DNA of 64,000 nt from Shewanella acanthi (GTDB taxonomy: Bacteria > Pseudomonadota > Gammaproteobacteria > Enterobacterales > Shewanellaceae), in the NCBI RefSeq assembly GCF_019457475.1, contig NZ_CP080413.1:4069652-4133651 (forward strand), written 5' to 3'. Under the pieces are notes generated by a model that saw only the letters and a program-made list of their open reading frames with translations, ran no database searches and was not told the DNA's origin. Within the stretch, counting starts at the first letter, position 1. Each line of letters starts with the position of its first letter. The translations under genes were made by a program, and so were the position numbers. This document shows positions 55,132-64,000 of the stretch, one piece after another.

Positions 55132-57021
55132 TTACGCACTCTTGCGTAATAAACCACGTTTTTTCAAATGAACCAAAAGAATTGAGATTGCCGCAGGGGT
55201 GATACCTGAAATACGCGATGCCTGACCAATGGTCTCTGGCTTGTGGTTATTTAGCTTAGCGATAACCTCATTTGATAAGCCAGGAACTTCTTTGTAATCA
55301 AGGTTCAATGGCAAGCCAGTGTTCTCATTGCGTACCGCTTTGTTGATTTCTTCCTGCTGACGCTGGATATAACCAGAGTACTTAACTTGGATCTGCACCT
55401 GTTCTGCCGCCAAAGGATCCTCAAGACCAGGACCAAAGCCTTCGATTTGCATTAGCTTGTCGTAATCCATTTCAGGACGACGTAACAATTCTTCAAATGA
55501 CGCTTCACGAGAAATTGGTGTATTCAAATGTGGATTCAAAACAGGCACTAATGGCGAATTTGGATGGATCCATTGGCTACGTAAGCGTTGCAGTTCAAGC
55601 TCAATCGATTCCATTTTTGTGCTGAATGATTCCCAACGAGCATCGTCAACCAGACCGAGTTCGCGACCCTTGGCGGTTAAACGTAAATCAGCATTGTCTT
55701 CACGGAGCAATAAACGATATTCCGCGCGGCTAGTAAACATGCGGTAGGGTTCTTTGGTCCCCAGAGTCGAAAGATCGTCAACTAACACGCCTAAGTAAGC
55801 TTCATCACGGCGTGGACACCAAGCTTCTTTGCCTTGAACCTGAAGCGCAGCGTTCATACCCGCAAGCAGACCTTGTGCACCAGCTTCTTCATAACCAGTC
55901 GTACCATTGATTTGACCGGCAAAGAACAAACCATTGATTGTCTTAGTTTCTAATGAGTTTTTCAGATCTCTAGGATCAAAATAATCGTATTCAATCGCAT
56001 AACCAGGACGAACGATTTCAGCATTTTCCATGCCCTTAATCGAACGAACGAGGTTGAGCTGCACATCAAACGGCAAGCTGGTAGAGATCCCATTTGGGTA
56101 GATCTCGTTAGTAGTTAACCCTTCAGGCTCAATAAAGATCTGGTGCGAAGATTTGTCCGAGAAACGGTGGATCTTATCTTCGATAGAAGGGCAGTAACGT
56201 GGACCAATACCTTCGATCACACCGGAATACATAGGGCTTCTATCTAAACCGCCACGAATAATATCGTGGGTTTTTTCGTTAGTATGGGTTATCCAGCAAG
56301 AGATCTGTTTTGGATGATGGCTTAAATCCCCCATAAATGACATTACAGGTAATGGCGTATCACCTTTTTGTTCTGTCATTTGTGAAAAATCGATTGTGTT
56401 AGCATCGATACGTGGAGGTGTACCTGTTTTTAAACGGCCAACACGAATAGGTAACTCACGTAGACGGTGGGCTAGGGCGATGGATGGTGGATCGCCAGCA
56501 CGGCCACCGCTGTAATTCTCCAAACCAATGTGAATTTTGCCGCTTAAGAAGGTACCCGCAGTCAATACAACAGCTGGTGCTTCAAAGGCTAAACCCATTT
56601 GAGTCACAACACCGATAACACGATCGTTATCAACAACTAGGTCATCTACAGCCTGTTGGAAAATACGCAGATTCGGTTGATTTTGGAGAATGTTTTGAAT
56701 TTTTTGACGATATAAAGCGCGATCAGCCTGAGCACGAGTTGCTCGTACCGCTGGGCCTTTACTGGAATTTAAGGTTCTAAATTGGATCCCTGCATAGTCA
56801 GTTGCGATCGCCATTGCACCGCCTAATGCATCGATCTCCTTAACCAAATGACCTTTACCAATCCCACCTATAGCAGGATTGCAAGACATTTGTCCTAAAG
56901 TATCAAGATTATGCGTAAGCAATAAGGTTTTAGAGCCCATTCTTGCCGCTGCTAATGCGGCTTCAGTCCCGGCGTGACCACCACCAACAACAATTACATC
57001 AAACCGTTCATGAAAATGCAT
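55132..57021 (-). CDS. mnmG: tRNA uridine 5-carboxymethylaminomethyl modification enzyme, FAD subunit
   Basis: 629 residues, E. coli length. FAD motif [19 protein letters not shown] (11-29), [38 protein letters not shown] and the MnmE-binding C-terminal domain. It works with MnmE to build the cmnm5 group on U34 of several tRNAs. It is the first gene left of oriC, as in E. coli. Confidence 0.98.
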   Translation of the reverse strand: MHFHERFDVIVVGGGHAGTEAALAAARMGSKTLLLTHNLDTLGQMSCNPAIGGIGKGHLVKEIDALGGAMAIATDYAGIQFRTLNSSKGPAVRATRAQADRALYRQKIQNILQNQPNLRIFQQAVDDLVVDNDRVIGVVTQMGLAFEAPAVVLTAGTFLSGKIHIGLENYSGGRAGDPPSIALAHRLRELPIRVGRLKTGTPPRIDANTIDFSQMTEQKGDTPLPVMSFMGDLSHHPKQISCWITHTNEKTHDIIRGGLDRSPMYSGVIEGIGPRYCPSIEDKIHRFSDKSSHQIFIEPEGLTTNEIYPNGISTSLPFDVQLNLVRSIKGMENAEIVRPGYAIEYDYFDPRDLKNSLETKTINGLFFAGQINGTTGYEEAGAQGLLAGMNAALQVQGKEAWCPRRDEAYLGVLVDDLSTLGTKEPYRMFTSRAEYRLLLREDNADLRLTAKGRELGLVDDARWESFSTKMESIELELQRLRSQWIHPNSPLVPVLNPHLNTPISREASFEELLRRPEMDYDKLMQIEGFGPGLEDPLAAEQVQIQVKYSGYIQRQQEEINKAVRNENTGLPLNLDYKEVPGLSNEVIAKLNNHKPETIGQASRISGITPAAISILLVHLKKRGLLRKSA

Positions 57022-57039
57022 GACCCTACCTTCAATTAC

Positions 57040-57430
57040 TTAAGAGACCCAAGAGGAGCAGATCATTTTAGCATTTGCTTTGATTGAGGTGAATGATCAT
57101 TTTACGAAAATGGATCCTATGGATCGGGACTAATAGATCTTAAGATCTTTATATAGATCTTCTTATTATGTTTACTATTAGGATCGCACTTTCCTGTGAA
57201 TAAGCTTTAATTTCATTTAAAATCAATGGTTAAGATTGGAATTTTCCTGTGATCTATTGGCGATCTAACTCAATTAAAGTTGGGGATAGATCGCACTTTT
57301 ATCCACAGGGTGGATCTTCAAGCAGATCAGAGTGTGAATAGCACAAAGGTTGATCAGATCTAAATAATAGTTTATCCACAAAAATATACATTAAAGTAAT
57401 ATTTTGTGGATAAGGTAGATCTAAATTGTG
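57040..57430. other. Chromosomal replication origin (oriC)
   Basis: This mioC-mnmG gap holds consensus DnaA boxes TTATCCACA at 57299-57307 and 57372-57380, and TGTGGATAA at 57405-57413. A variant TGTGAATAA is at 57195-57203, and a further box lies at 57544-57552 inside mioC. About 16 GATC sites and AT-rich 13-mer-like segments beginning with GATC (57133-57170, near mnmG) mark the unwinding region. The layout (AT-rich repeats on the mnmG side, boxes toward mioC) matches E. coli oriC. Exact borders are approximate. Confidence 0.92.
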
Positions 57431-57461
57431 GGTTGTTTGTCGTGTTTTCCAAGGTTAGAGT

Positions 57462-57902
57462 TTAAATCTGATCTTGCCATTGGCTTAACCACGCTAGAGC
57501 TGGGTCTTCTGGCACTGGATCCTGTTGAACATCGATCTGGATCTTATCCACAATGGCCTTTGCACCGCAGAATTCTATGGCTTCGATCAGCTTTTCTGGA
57601 CCTTGGCAAAAGGTGTCGTAGCTCGAATCTCCAATCGCACATAAAGCAAAACTGATCCTGCTTAGATCTGGGTTATTTACCATCACTTGTTTATAAAAGG
57701 GTTGGATATTATCTGGGAGATCGCCTGCGCCATGGGTTGATGAAACTATGATCCATAGCGGATACGAACTCAGTTCATCCACTTTTGGATCAAGATAGCA
57801 ATCTGCTTGGTGTCCAAGTGATGTTAGTTGAGCCTGCATTTCATCGGCGATGTATTCACTGCTACCCAGTGTGGTTCCGACTAAAATCGCGATTTGGGTC
57901 AT
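57462..57902 (-). CDS. mioC: Flavodoxin-like protein MioC
   Basis: 146 residues. The FMN phosphate loop is GTTLGSSEYIAD (8-19), SSTHGAGDLPDN (about 54-65) and GDSSYDTFCQGPEKL (about 92-106) form the rest of the flavin site. Short-chain flavodoxin with electron-transfer role. It is transcribed toward oriC, as in enterobacteria, where its transcription can affect origin firing; a DnaA box lies within its 3' part. Confidence 0.95.
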   Translation of the reverse strand: MTQIAILVGTTLGSSEYIADEMQAQLTSLGHQADCYLDPKVDELSSYPLWIIVSSTHGAGDLPDNIQPFYKQVMVNNPDLSRISFALCAIGDSSYDTFCQGPEKLIEAIEFCGAKAIVDKIQIDVQQDPVPEDPALAWLSQWQDQI

Positions 57903-58077
57903 TATTACTGCTCTCTGTGGTAATTACTTGTTTGAATGTATGGGGCTACTTTAACAACATTATCCATAGTATAAATTTAAGCGCCAATTAATTAGCTGCT
58001 GATATGGTTGGCTGTTTTATTGTCGGTTTTTGCTAATTAATCTACTGTTTTTTATAACAATTATAATAGGATACTAG

Positions 58078-59625
58078 ATGAATACTCCTACCAGCGAAGC
58101 TAAGTGGCCTCGCCAAATCCCCTATATTATTGCCAGCGAAGCCTGTGAGCGGTTTAGTTTTTACGGCATGCGTAATATTTTAACGCCTTTTCTGATGACC
58201 GCACTTTTGCTGTCAATTCCTGAAGATATGCGCGGTGCTGCGGCTAAGGATGTGTTTCATTCCTTTGTGATTGGGGTGTACTTTTTCCCATTATTGGGTG
58301 GTTGGATTGCCGACCGTTATTTCGGTAAATACAACACGATTTTGTGGCTAAGCCTGCTTTATTGTGTTGGCCATGCTTTTTTGGCGATTTTTGAGCACAG
58401 TATAGAGGGCTTTTATACCGGCCTGTTTTTGATTGCGCTTGGCTCGGGCGGCATTAAGCCTTTGGTTTCTTCCTTTATGGGAGATCAGTTTGACCAGAGT
58501 AATAAGTCATTGGCGCAAAAAGCCTTTGATATGTTCTATTTTACAATCAACTTTGGTTCCTTCTTTGCGTCTTTAACTATGCCATTGTTACTTAAAAACT
58601 TTGGTGCAGCGGTTGCCTTTGGGATCCCCGGAATACTGATGTTTATTGCGACGGTATTTTTCTGGTTAGGTCGTAAACGTTATGTGCATATGCCGCCTGA
58701 GCCAAAGGATCCCCACGGTTTTCTGCCTGTTATTCGAAGCGCCTTGCTCACTAAGGTTGAAGGTAAAACCAATTTAGGTTTGGTGTTAGCGCTGATTGGT
58801 CTGGCTTCAGCGGCTTACGCGTTGGTGAATATTCCCACCTTGGGTATTGTGGCCGGTTTGTGCAGCGCCATGGTGTTGGTGATGGGGTTTGTGGGAGTTG
58901 GGGCGTCAATTCAGTTAGATCGTGCCCGTACTATGCACCCTGATGCGGCTGTTGACGGTGTGCGTTCGGTGCTGCGTATCTTAGTGCTGTTTGCCCTCGT
59001 AACGCCTTTTTGGTCTCTATTCGATCAAAAGGCTTCGACTTGGATCTTGCAAGCTAATGATATGACTAAACCTTCTTGGTTTGAACCTGCGATGATGCAG
59101 GCTTTAAATCCATTGTTGGTGATGTTACTGATCCCATTCAATAACTTTGTGCTTTATCCTGCGATTGAGCGCAGCGGAATTAAGTTAACGGCATTGCGTA
59201 AAATGGGCGCGGGTATTGCGATCACTGGCTTAAGTTGGATTGTGGTGGGCACCATTCAATTGTTGATGGACGGTGGTTCGGCCATGTCTATCTTCTGGCA
59301 AATCTTACCCTATGCCTTGCTGACCTTTGGTGAGGTATTGGTATCAGCGACAGGTCTTGAGTTTGCCTATAGCCAAGCGCCTAAAGCGATGAAGGGCACT
59401 ATTATGAGCTTTTGGACCCTATCAGTGACGGTTGGTAACCTTTGGGTATTACTCGCTAACGTAAGTGTGAAGAGCCCTGCGGTGACCGAGCAAATTGTCC
59501 AGACGGGGATGAGCGTTACCGCATTCCAAATGTTCTTCTTCGCGGGATTTGCTATTTTGGCTGCACTGATTTTCGCGCTCTATGCGCGTTCCTACCAGAT
59601 GCAGGATCACTACCGACAGGTGTGA
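58078..59625 (+). CDS. Proton-dependent oligopeptide transporter (POT/PTR family)
   Basis: 515 residues, about 12-14 membrane segments. IIASEACERFSFYGMRNIL (about 17-35) carries the ExxERF-type motif for proton coupling. VYFFPLLGGWIADRYFGKYNTIL and GSGGIKPLVSSFMGDQFDQ with MFYFTINFGSFFASL are the two PTR2 signatures. It imports di- and tripeptides with protons (DtpA/DtpB-like). Monocistronic with a strong terminator. Confidence 0.95.
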   Translation: MNTPTSEAKWPRQIPYIIASEACERFSFYGMRNILTPFLMTALLLSIPEDMRGAAAKDVFHSFVIGVYFFPLLGGWIADRYFGKYNTILWLSLLYCVGHAFLAIFEHSIEGFYTGLFLIALGSGGIKPLVSSFMGDQFDQSNKSLAQKAFDMFYFTINFGSFFASLTMPLLLKNFGAAVAFGIPGILMFIATVFFWLGRKRYVHMPPEPKDPHGFLPVIRSALLTKVEGKTNLGLVLALIGLASAAYALVNIPTLGIVAGLCSAMVLVMGFVGVGASIQLDRARTMHPDAAVDGVRSVLRILVLFALVTPFWSLFDQKASTWILQANDMTKPSWFEPAMMQALNPLLVMLLIPFNNFVLYPAIERSGIKLTALRKMGAGIAITGLSWIVVGTIQLLMDGGSAMSIFWQILPYALLTFGEVLVSATGLEFAYSQAPKAMKGTIMSFWTLSVTVGNLWVLLANVSVKSPAVTEQIVQTGMSVTAFQMFFFAGFAILAALIFALYARSYQMQDHYRQV

Positions 59626-59652
59626 TCTTGAATTGCGATATATAAGACGGTG

Positions 59653-59692
59653 AAAAAAATGAGCCCCTTGATGTCACCATCAAGGGGCTCAT
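59653..59692. terminator. Terminator between the POT transporter and mnmE
   Basis: ATGAGCCCCTTGATG-TCAC-CATCAAGGGGCTCAT, a perfect 15-base stem with an A6 run on its left. It serves the convergent mnmE (T-run on the minus strand) and probably both genes. Confidence 0.9.
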
Positions 59693-59720
59693 TGTTAGTA
59701 TCTAACGCAATAAACGCTAC

Positions 59721-61082
59721 TTATTTGCCGATACAGAAAGAACTAAAAATCTTTCCGAGCAAATCATCCGAAGTGAAGCGGCCGGTAATTTCAGACAGAG
59801 CTAATTGTGCCATTCTCAGTTCTTCTGCTAACAGTTCGCCCGCGAGGTAAATTTCTAGCTGCTCCTTACCTAATTGCAGGTGGCTCGAAGCTAAATCGAG
59901 TGCCTCTAAGTGGCGACGACGGGCAATAAAACCACCTTCGAGGTTACTCTGATAACCCATCAGCGATTTTAAATGCTGTTTCAGTTCATCCACGCCTAAT
60001 CCAGTTTTAGCCGAGATCCGATAAACGCTATAGCCTTTTTCTTCGGTCATCGCCAGGTTTTCACCAGTCAGATCGGCTTTGTTACGGACAACGGTCACAC
60101 CTAAATTGGCGGGCAGGCGATCAATAAAGTCCGGCCAAATATCATGGGGATCGACTGCATCCGTGGTGGTGCCATCGACCATAAATAGCACGCGATCGGC
60201 ACTCTTGATTTCATTCCACGCGCGCTCGATGCCAATTTGTTCCACGGTATCTGTGGTGTCACGCAGGCCTGCGGTGTCAATAATGTGTAGCGGCATGCCA
60301 TCTAAATGGATATGTTCACGCAACACGTCGCGGGTGGTGCCGGCTATTTCGGTCACAATTGCCGACTCTTTTCCTGCTAACGCGTTTAAAAGACTAGATT
60401 TTCCAGCATTGGGGCGACCGGCTATCACCACTTTCATCCCTTCACGGATAATCGAGCCTTGTTTAGCACTGGCCTGAACCTCTGTGAGCTTGTCGATAAT
60501 GCGATAAAGTGCGTTGGCAATTTTGCCATCACTTAAAAAGTCGACTTCCTCATCGGGGAAATCAATCGCTGCTTCGACGTATAAACGCAGGTGGGTGACT
60601 TGGTCCACCAGCTCATGAACTTCCTTAGAAAACTCACCTTGAAGCGATTGCAGCGCGCTTTTTGCGGCTTGTTCACTGGTGGCATCAATAAGGTCGGCAA
60701 TGGCTTCGGCTTGGGTTAAGTCCAGCTTGTCGTTCATAAAGGCTTGTTCGCTGAACTCGCCTGGTTTGGCGATGCGAATGCCTTCAACCTCTAAAACGCG
60801 TTTAATCAGCATGTCGAGAACGATTTGGCCACCGTGACCTTGAAGCTCTAAAACATCTTCACCGGTAAAGGAGTTTGGGCCTTTAAAGAATAGGGCTATT
60901 CCTTGGTCGATGACCTGACCTGAAGCACTTTTAAAGTCGCAGTAATCGGCATAGCGGGTTTTTGGTAAATGGCCGAGCACCGCCATAGCTACATCAGTTG
61001 CTTTGTCACCAGAGATACGAATGATACCTACGCCGCCACGCCCTGGGGCGGTGGCCTGTGCCACGATAGTGTCAGTTGTCAC
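59721..61082 (-). CDS. mnmE: tRNA modification GTPase MnmE
   Basis: 453 residues from a GTG at 61082 (next residues [24 protein letters not shown], matching the family start); a GTG at 61094 is also in frame. The N-terminal folate-binding domain, the helical domain and the G domain follow, with [16 protein letters not shown] (about 223-238), DTAGLRDT and NKADL, then the C-terminal FCIGK, the conserved C-x-G-K catalytic end. It forms the cmnm5U34 modification complex with MnmG. Confidence 0.96.
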   Translation of the reverse strand: MTTDTIVAQATAPGRGGVGIIRISGDKATDVAMAVLGHLPKTRYADYCDFKSASGQVIDQGIALFFKGPNSFTGEDVLELQGHGGQIVLDMLIKRVLEVEGIRIAKPGEFSEQAFMNDKLDLTQAEAIADLIDATSEQAAKSALQSLQGEFSKEVHELVDQVTHLRLYVEAAIDFPDEEVDFLSDGKIANALYRIIDKLTEVQASAKQGSIIREGMKVVIAGRPNAGKSSLLNALAGKESAIVTEIAGTTRDVLREHIHLDGMPLHIIDTAGLRDTTDTVEQIGIERAWNEIKSADRVLFMVDGTTTDAVDPHDIWPDFIDRLPANLGVTVVRNKADLTGENLAMTEEKGYSVYRISAKTGLGVDELKQHLKSLMGYQSNLEGGFIARRRHLEALDLASSHLQLGKEQLEIYLAGELLAEELRMAQLALSEITGRFTSDDLLGKIFSSFCIGK

Positions 61083-61120
61083 GGAAATACCCACTACAAA
61101 TTAGTCAAATCATCTAAAGG

Positions 61121-61146
61121 AAAAGGCGGCATTAAAGCCGCCTTTT
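61121..61146 (-). terminator. Hairpin terminator between yidC and mnmE
   Basis: AAAAGGCGGC-ATTAAA-GCCGCCTTTT, a 10-base stem whose arms end in A4/T4. It separates the yidC operon from mnmE on the minus strand. Confidence 0.8.
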
Positions 61147-61188
61147 GAATTTATCGGAACCTTCAAGGCTCCTAACTAGCGCTTAGGC

Positions 61189-62817
61189 TTATTTTAAGCC
61201 TTTTTTCTCTAGACCTGCATAAATAATCTTCTGCTGGATGATGGCAACGATGTTACCTACTAACCAGTACAGTACTAGACCTGATGGGAACCACAGGAAG
61301 AATACGGTAAAGATCACTGGCATCCACTGCATCATCTTAACTTGCATTGGATCCATGGTCGGTGCGATAGGTTGCATCTTTTGCATCACGTACATAGATA
61401 CACCCATCAGCAGCGGCAGAATGTAGTAAGGATCTTGTACTGATAAGTCATGGATCCATAACATAAATGGTGCGTGACGCAGCTCAAAGCTTTCGAGTAA
61501 TACCCAGTATAACGCGATGAAAATTGGCATTTGGAACAGGATAGGTAAACAGCCACCCATAGGGTTAACCTTTTCCTTCTTGTACAGTTCCATCATGGCC
61601 TGACCCATCTTCTGGCGGTCATCACCGAAGCGATCTTTCAGCTCCTGCAGTTTAGGTTGCAGGTTACGCATTTTCGCCATAGAGGTGTACTGCGCTTTAG
61701 TTAGCGGGAACAGTAAACCACGAACGGTTAGGGTAATCAGGATAATTGCCAGACCCCAGTTGCCCACAAAGGATTGATAGAACATCAATAACCAGTGAAT
61801 TGGAACTGCTAACCACCAAAGGAAACCGTAATCAACTACTAGGTTTAATGAATCAGACAGGGCAGATAAAGCCGCTTGATCCTTAGGACCTACATAGAAT
61901 TGAGCACTGATTTCATGGTTTGCACCCGGTGCGATATCAACAATGGCGCCACGGAAACCAATGTTAGCCAGCCCACCAGCACTCACACTTGAGAAAATGG
62001 TGTTGCTGTCGGTTGCAGGTGGTACCCAAGCAGACACGAAGTAATGCTGAAGCATCGCAGCCCAACCACCCATAGTGGCTTGGGTCAGGTTGCCCTTTGT
62101 CATATCTTCAAAGGTGTACTTCTCGTAACGTACGTCCTGTGTTGAGAACGCTGCACCACGGTAAGTTGGCATCATCATGCTGCTGTCAGATGGTTTGATC
62201 GTCTGTTTAATCTGACCGTACATCTGAACCTGTAATGGTGCAGCCGAAGTGTTGTTGATTTTGTAATCAACATCGACGTTAAACTTGCCACGGTGGAAGA
62301 CAAACACTTTAGTGAAAGTTGCACCATTATCAGCTACGTAGGTTAATGGCACTTCGAGAGTGTCTTGACCATCTGCTAAGGTGTATTCGGTTTTCGTGGC
62401 AGAGAATGCGGCGCGACCTTTAGCGCTGCTATCAATACCATCACGACCAATTAGACCGCTTTGGGCGATATAAGTGAAATCTTGAGCTTGCTCGAGCAGT
62501 ACGAATGGCTCTTCTTTACCCTGTTCCATTTTATGGGAAACCAGAGCGGCGAACACAATGTCACCACCAACAGGGCTGATTTGCACATCGAGTTGGTCGG
62601 TTTTTACGTTGATGATCTCTTTAGTGGCAACCACTGCGGTTGCAGGTACACCTGAATCCGCTTCTGGAACATCCGCACTGTGATCACTGGTTGCATTCGC
62701 CACTACTGACGATTGAGTTGCAACGGGTTGAGGAGCTTTATCGGTTTGCCACTGTTGCCACAGCAAAAAGCTGACAAACAGTAGTCCTATGAGCAATATA
62801 TTGCGTTGAGATTCCAT
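61189..62817 (-). CDS. yidC: Membrane protein insertase YidC
   Basis: 542 residues. An N-terminal anchor ([19 protein letters not shown]) is followed by a large periplasmic beta domain (about 60-330) and the conserved insertase core: [33 protein letters not shown] (with the hydrophilic-groove Arg), [43 protein letters not shown]. It inserts small membrane proteins, including the F0 c subunit encoded nearby. Four bases after yidD. Confidence 0.98.
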   Translation of the reverse strand: MESQRNILLIGLLFVSFLLWQQWQTDKAPQPVATQSSVVANATSDHSADVPEADSGVPATAVVATKEIINVKTDQLDVQISPVGGDIVFAALVSHKMEQGKEEPFVLLEQAQDFTYIAQSGLIGRDGIDSSAKGRAAFSATKTEYTLADGQDTLEVPLTYVADNGATFTKVFVFHRGKFNVDVDYKINNTSAAPLQVQMYGQIKQTIKPSDSSMMMPTYRGAAFSTQDVRYEKYTFEDMTKGNLTQATMGGWAAMLQHYFVSAWVPPATDSNTIFSSVSAGGLANIGFRGAIVDIAPGANHEISAQFYVGPKDQAALSALSDSLNLVVDYGFLWWLAVPIHWLLMFYQSFVGNWGLAIILITLTVRGLLFPLTKAQYTSMAKMRNLQPKLQELKDRFGDDRQKMGQAMMELYKKEKVNPMGGCLPILFQMPIFIALYWVLLESFELRHAPFMLWIHDLSVQDPYYILPLLMGVSMYVMQKMQPIAPTMDPMQVKMMQWMPVIFTVFFLWFPSGLVLYWLVGNIVAIIQQKIIYAGLEKKGLK

Positions 62818-62820
62818 AGC

Positions 62821-63075
62821 CTATTTATTACACCTGTCGTTTTTAGGGGGGACGGGATCGCTGCCGCCCGGATGTAAAGGGTGACATTTTAATATGCGTT
62901 TCAATGCAAACCAACAACCTTTGATGGTTCCGTGCACTTTTATTGCCTCAATAGCATAATGAGAGCAAGTGGGATTGAAACGACATCGAGGACCCAATAG
63001 CGGGCTGATGAAGATTTGATAGCCACGAATTAACGTGGTTGCTAGCCATTGTAACGGCGACTGAGTTTGCGCCAT
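62821..63075 (-). CDS. yidD: Membrane protein insertion efficiency factor YidD
   Basis: 84 residues: [35 protein letters not shown] and [13 protein letters not shown] are the family signature with conserved Cys residues. It overlaps the rnpA 3' end by 34 bases, the usual arrangement. It assists YidC. Confidence 0.97.
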   Translation of the reverse strand: MAQTQSPLQWLATTLIRGYQIFISPLLGPRCRFNPTCSHYAIEAIKVHGTIKGCWFALKRILKCHPLHPGGSDPVPPKNDRCNK

Positions 63076-63398
63076 AGCTTCTCTATCAACTTGTTGAGTT
63101 CCGCATTTTCCATTTCCATCACACCGTTTCGCACCAGAACAACAATATCGAGGTGAGGAAGGTTATGTTGATTGAGACGGAAACTATCTCTAATGACCCG
63201 CTTAATGCGATTGCGCTGATTAGCACGCTTTACATAACGTTTAGCTACAGTAAGGCCCAGACGCGGATGTTGTTCCGAATTAGGAATAGCAAGCAAGGTA
63301 ATTTCAGCAGAAGATGCTTTGATAGGATTGGAGAATACAGATTTAAATTGCGCGGGAGTTAGCAAACGTAACTCCCGCGTAAAGGTATAGCTAGTCAA
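63042..63398 (-). CDS. rnpA: Ribonuclease P protein component
   Basis: 118 residues. The RNR-type motif [24 protein letters not shown] (about 52-75) is the RNA-binding signature. It supports the catalytic RNA in removing tRNA 5' leaders. It follows rpmH, overlaps yidD. Confidence 0.97.
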   Translation of the reverse strand: MTSYTFTRELRLLTPAQFKSVFSNPIKASSAEITLLAIPNSEQHPRLGLTVAKRYVKRANQRNRIKRVIRDSFRLNQHNLPHLDIVVLVRNGVMEMENAELNKLIEKLWRKLSRRYNG

Positions 63399-63418
63399 CT
63401 AGTTACCTACTTAACTTA

Positions 63419-63556
63419 TTAAGCAGATAAACGAGCGCGACCTTTCGCACGACGACGTGCAAGAACCTTACGGCCGCCTGCAGTAGCCATACGAGCGCGG
63501 AAGCCGTGAGAACGCTTGCGCTTCAGGTTGCTAGGTTGAAAAGTACGTTTACTCAT
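63419..63556 (-). CDS. rpmH: 50S ribosomal protein L34
   Basis: 45 residues, read directly from the minus strand: [20 protein letters not shown], then [25 protein letters not shown]. Short and strongly basic, identical in form to bacterial L34. First gene of the rpmH-rnpA-yidD-yidC cluster, divergent from the expected dnaA. Confidence 0.98.
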   Translation of the reverse strand: MSKRTFQPSNLKRKRSHGFRARMATAGGRKVLARRRAKGRARLSA

Positions 63557-64000
63557 GATGGCAATCCGTCTTTGTTATAGGTGAACATATCCTTATCTCT
63601 AGTGAAAGAGGTAAGGGTAAAAAAGAGGCCGAATTGTAATCACTTTACCTTCTGCCGTCAACAACGAAAGTCAGTAAGTGGGTTATTTCTGCCTAACTTT
63701 CCCATGATTTTTTCCCCACAGACACCATAAGATGTGGATAACTCTGTGTACTGGCACTACATGTAGTAGTTAAGGGGATCTATAGATAGATCAAGGGGGC
63801 GCCATTATAGATCAATGTGGATCGCTTAATAAAGCGCGATTTGCGCTATTTATTGAATAAAGGGATCGATATTGATCTTTGATGATCGAGGATATCTGAA
63901 TAGAATGATCTTGTTGGGGATAATTATTTTTTAAGGATAGCGATCATTGTGATCTCGCTATAGAATACACCTCTTTTTGATGATCTTTTGGGGATAACTT
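63557..64000. promoter_or_regulatory. rpmH-dnaA intergenic regulatory region
   Basis: 444 bases to the window end without a gene. It holds a consensus DnaA box TGTGGATAA (63733-63741), several TGGGGATAA variants (near 63915 and at the right end) and about 11 GATC sites. This fits the divergent rpmH and dnaA promoters, with dnaA starting beyond the right edge and controlled by DnaA and Dam/SeqA. A secondary origin role is not excluded. Confidence 0.75.

Overview
The window looks like the chromosome of a gammaproteobacterium very close to Shewanella. The right third carries the usual origin-proximal block (glmS, glmU, the nine-gene atp operon, parAB, rsmG, mnmG, oriC, mioC, mnmE, yidC, yidD, rnpA, rpmH), and GATC sites and DnaA boxes are dense between mnmG and mioC and again after rpmH. 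The species call rests on protein flavour and gene order only; no rRNA or tRNA gene was seen.

Region 1 (1-38606) is a large accessory catabolic island beside the 3' end of glmS. It holds two family III CoA-transferases (one cut by the window edge), an arylmalonate-decarboxylase/maleate-isomerase-like protein, a GntR/UTRA and a LysR regulator, and an MFS, an SSS and a TonB-dependent transporter. Its degradative enzymes are a double-domain nitrilase/amidase, a protein resembling plant red chlorophyll catabolite reductase (RCCR), an acyl-CoA-dehydrogenase-fold flavoprotein, two aldehyde dehydrogenases, an alpha/beta-hydrolase-fold protein with an altered nucleophile elbow, two isochorismatase-type amidases, a class A FAD monooxygenase, two PuuE/cyclic-imidase-type NodB proteins, a two-domain beta-rich unknown, a flavin reductase, a GST and a bicupin. 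A LeuCD-like hydratase and an HMG-CoA-lyase-like enzyme sit next to the second CoA-transferase. Several multi-spanning membrane proteins are unrecognised. A recurring palindrome (TGATATAA-CA-TTATATCA and degenerate copies) precedes at least six transcription units, so the island looks like one regulon, probably under the GntR protein.

My working hypothesis is a complete route for an N-heterocycle that passes through a cyclic imide. The ring would be opened to a half-amide, deamidated to a substituted maleate, hydrated, activated with CoA and cleaved by a lyase. The RCCR-like gene suggests that the parent compound could be a linear tetrapyrrole (bilin or chlorophyll catabolite), which breaks down to maleimides. 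This is inference from family roles, not shown by the sequence.

Region 2 (about 15788-20587) is a lower-GC restriction-modification module inside the catabolic island: an HTH-C5-cytosine methyltransferase, divergent from a McrB-like AAA+ protein and a LlaJI/McrC-like nuclease. A LexA-type box (CTGT-N8-ACAG) lies just upstream of the restriction genes.

Region 3 (38607-64000) is core genome: glmS with a DeoR-type regulator, a siderophore-type TonB receptor, glmU, the atp operon, chromosome partitioning, tRNA-modification genes around oriC, a POT peptide transporter, and the membrane-insertion/RNase P/L34 cluster. The sequence ends in the rpmH-dnaA regulatory region; dnaA itself would lie beyond the right edge.
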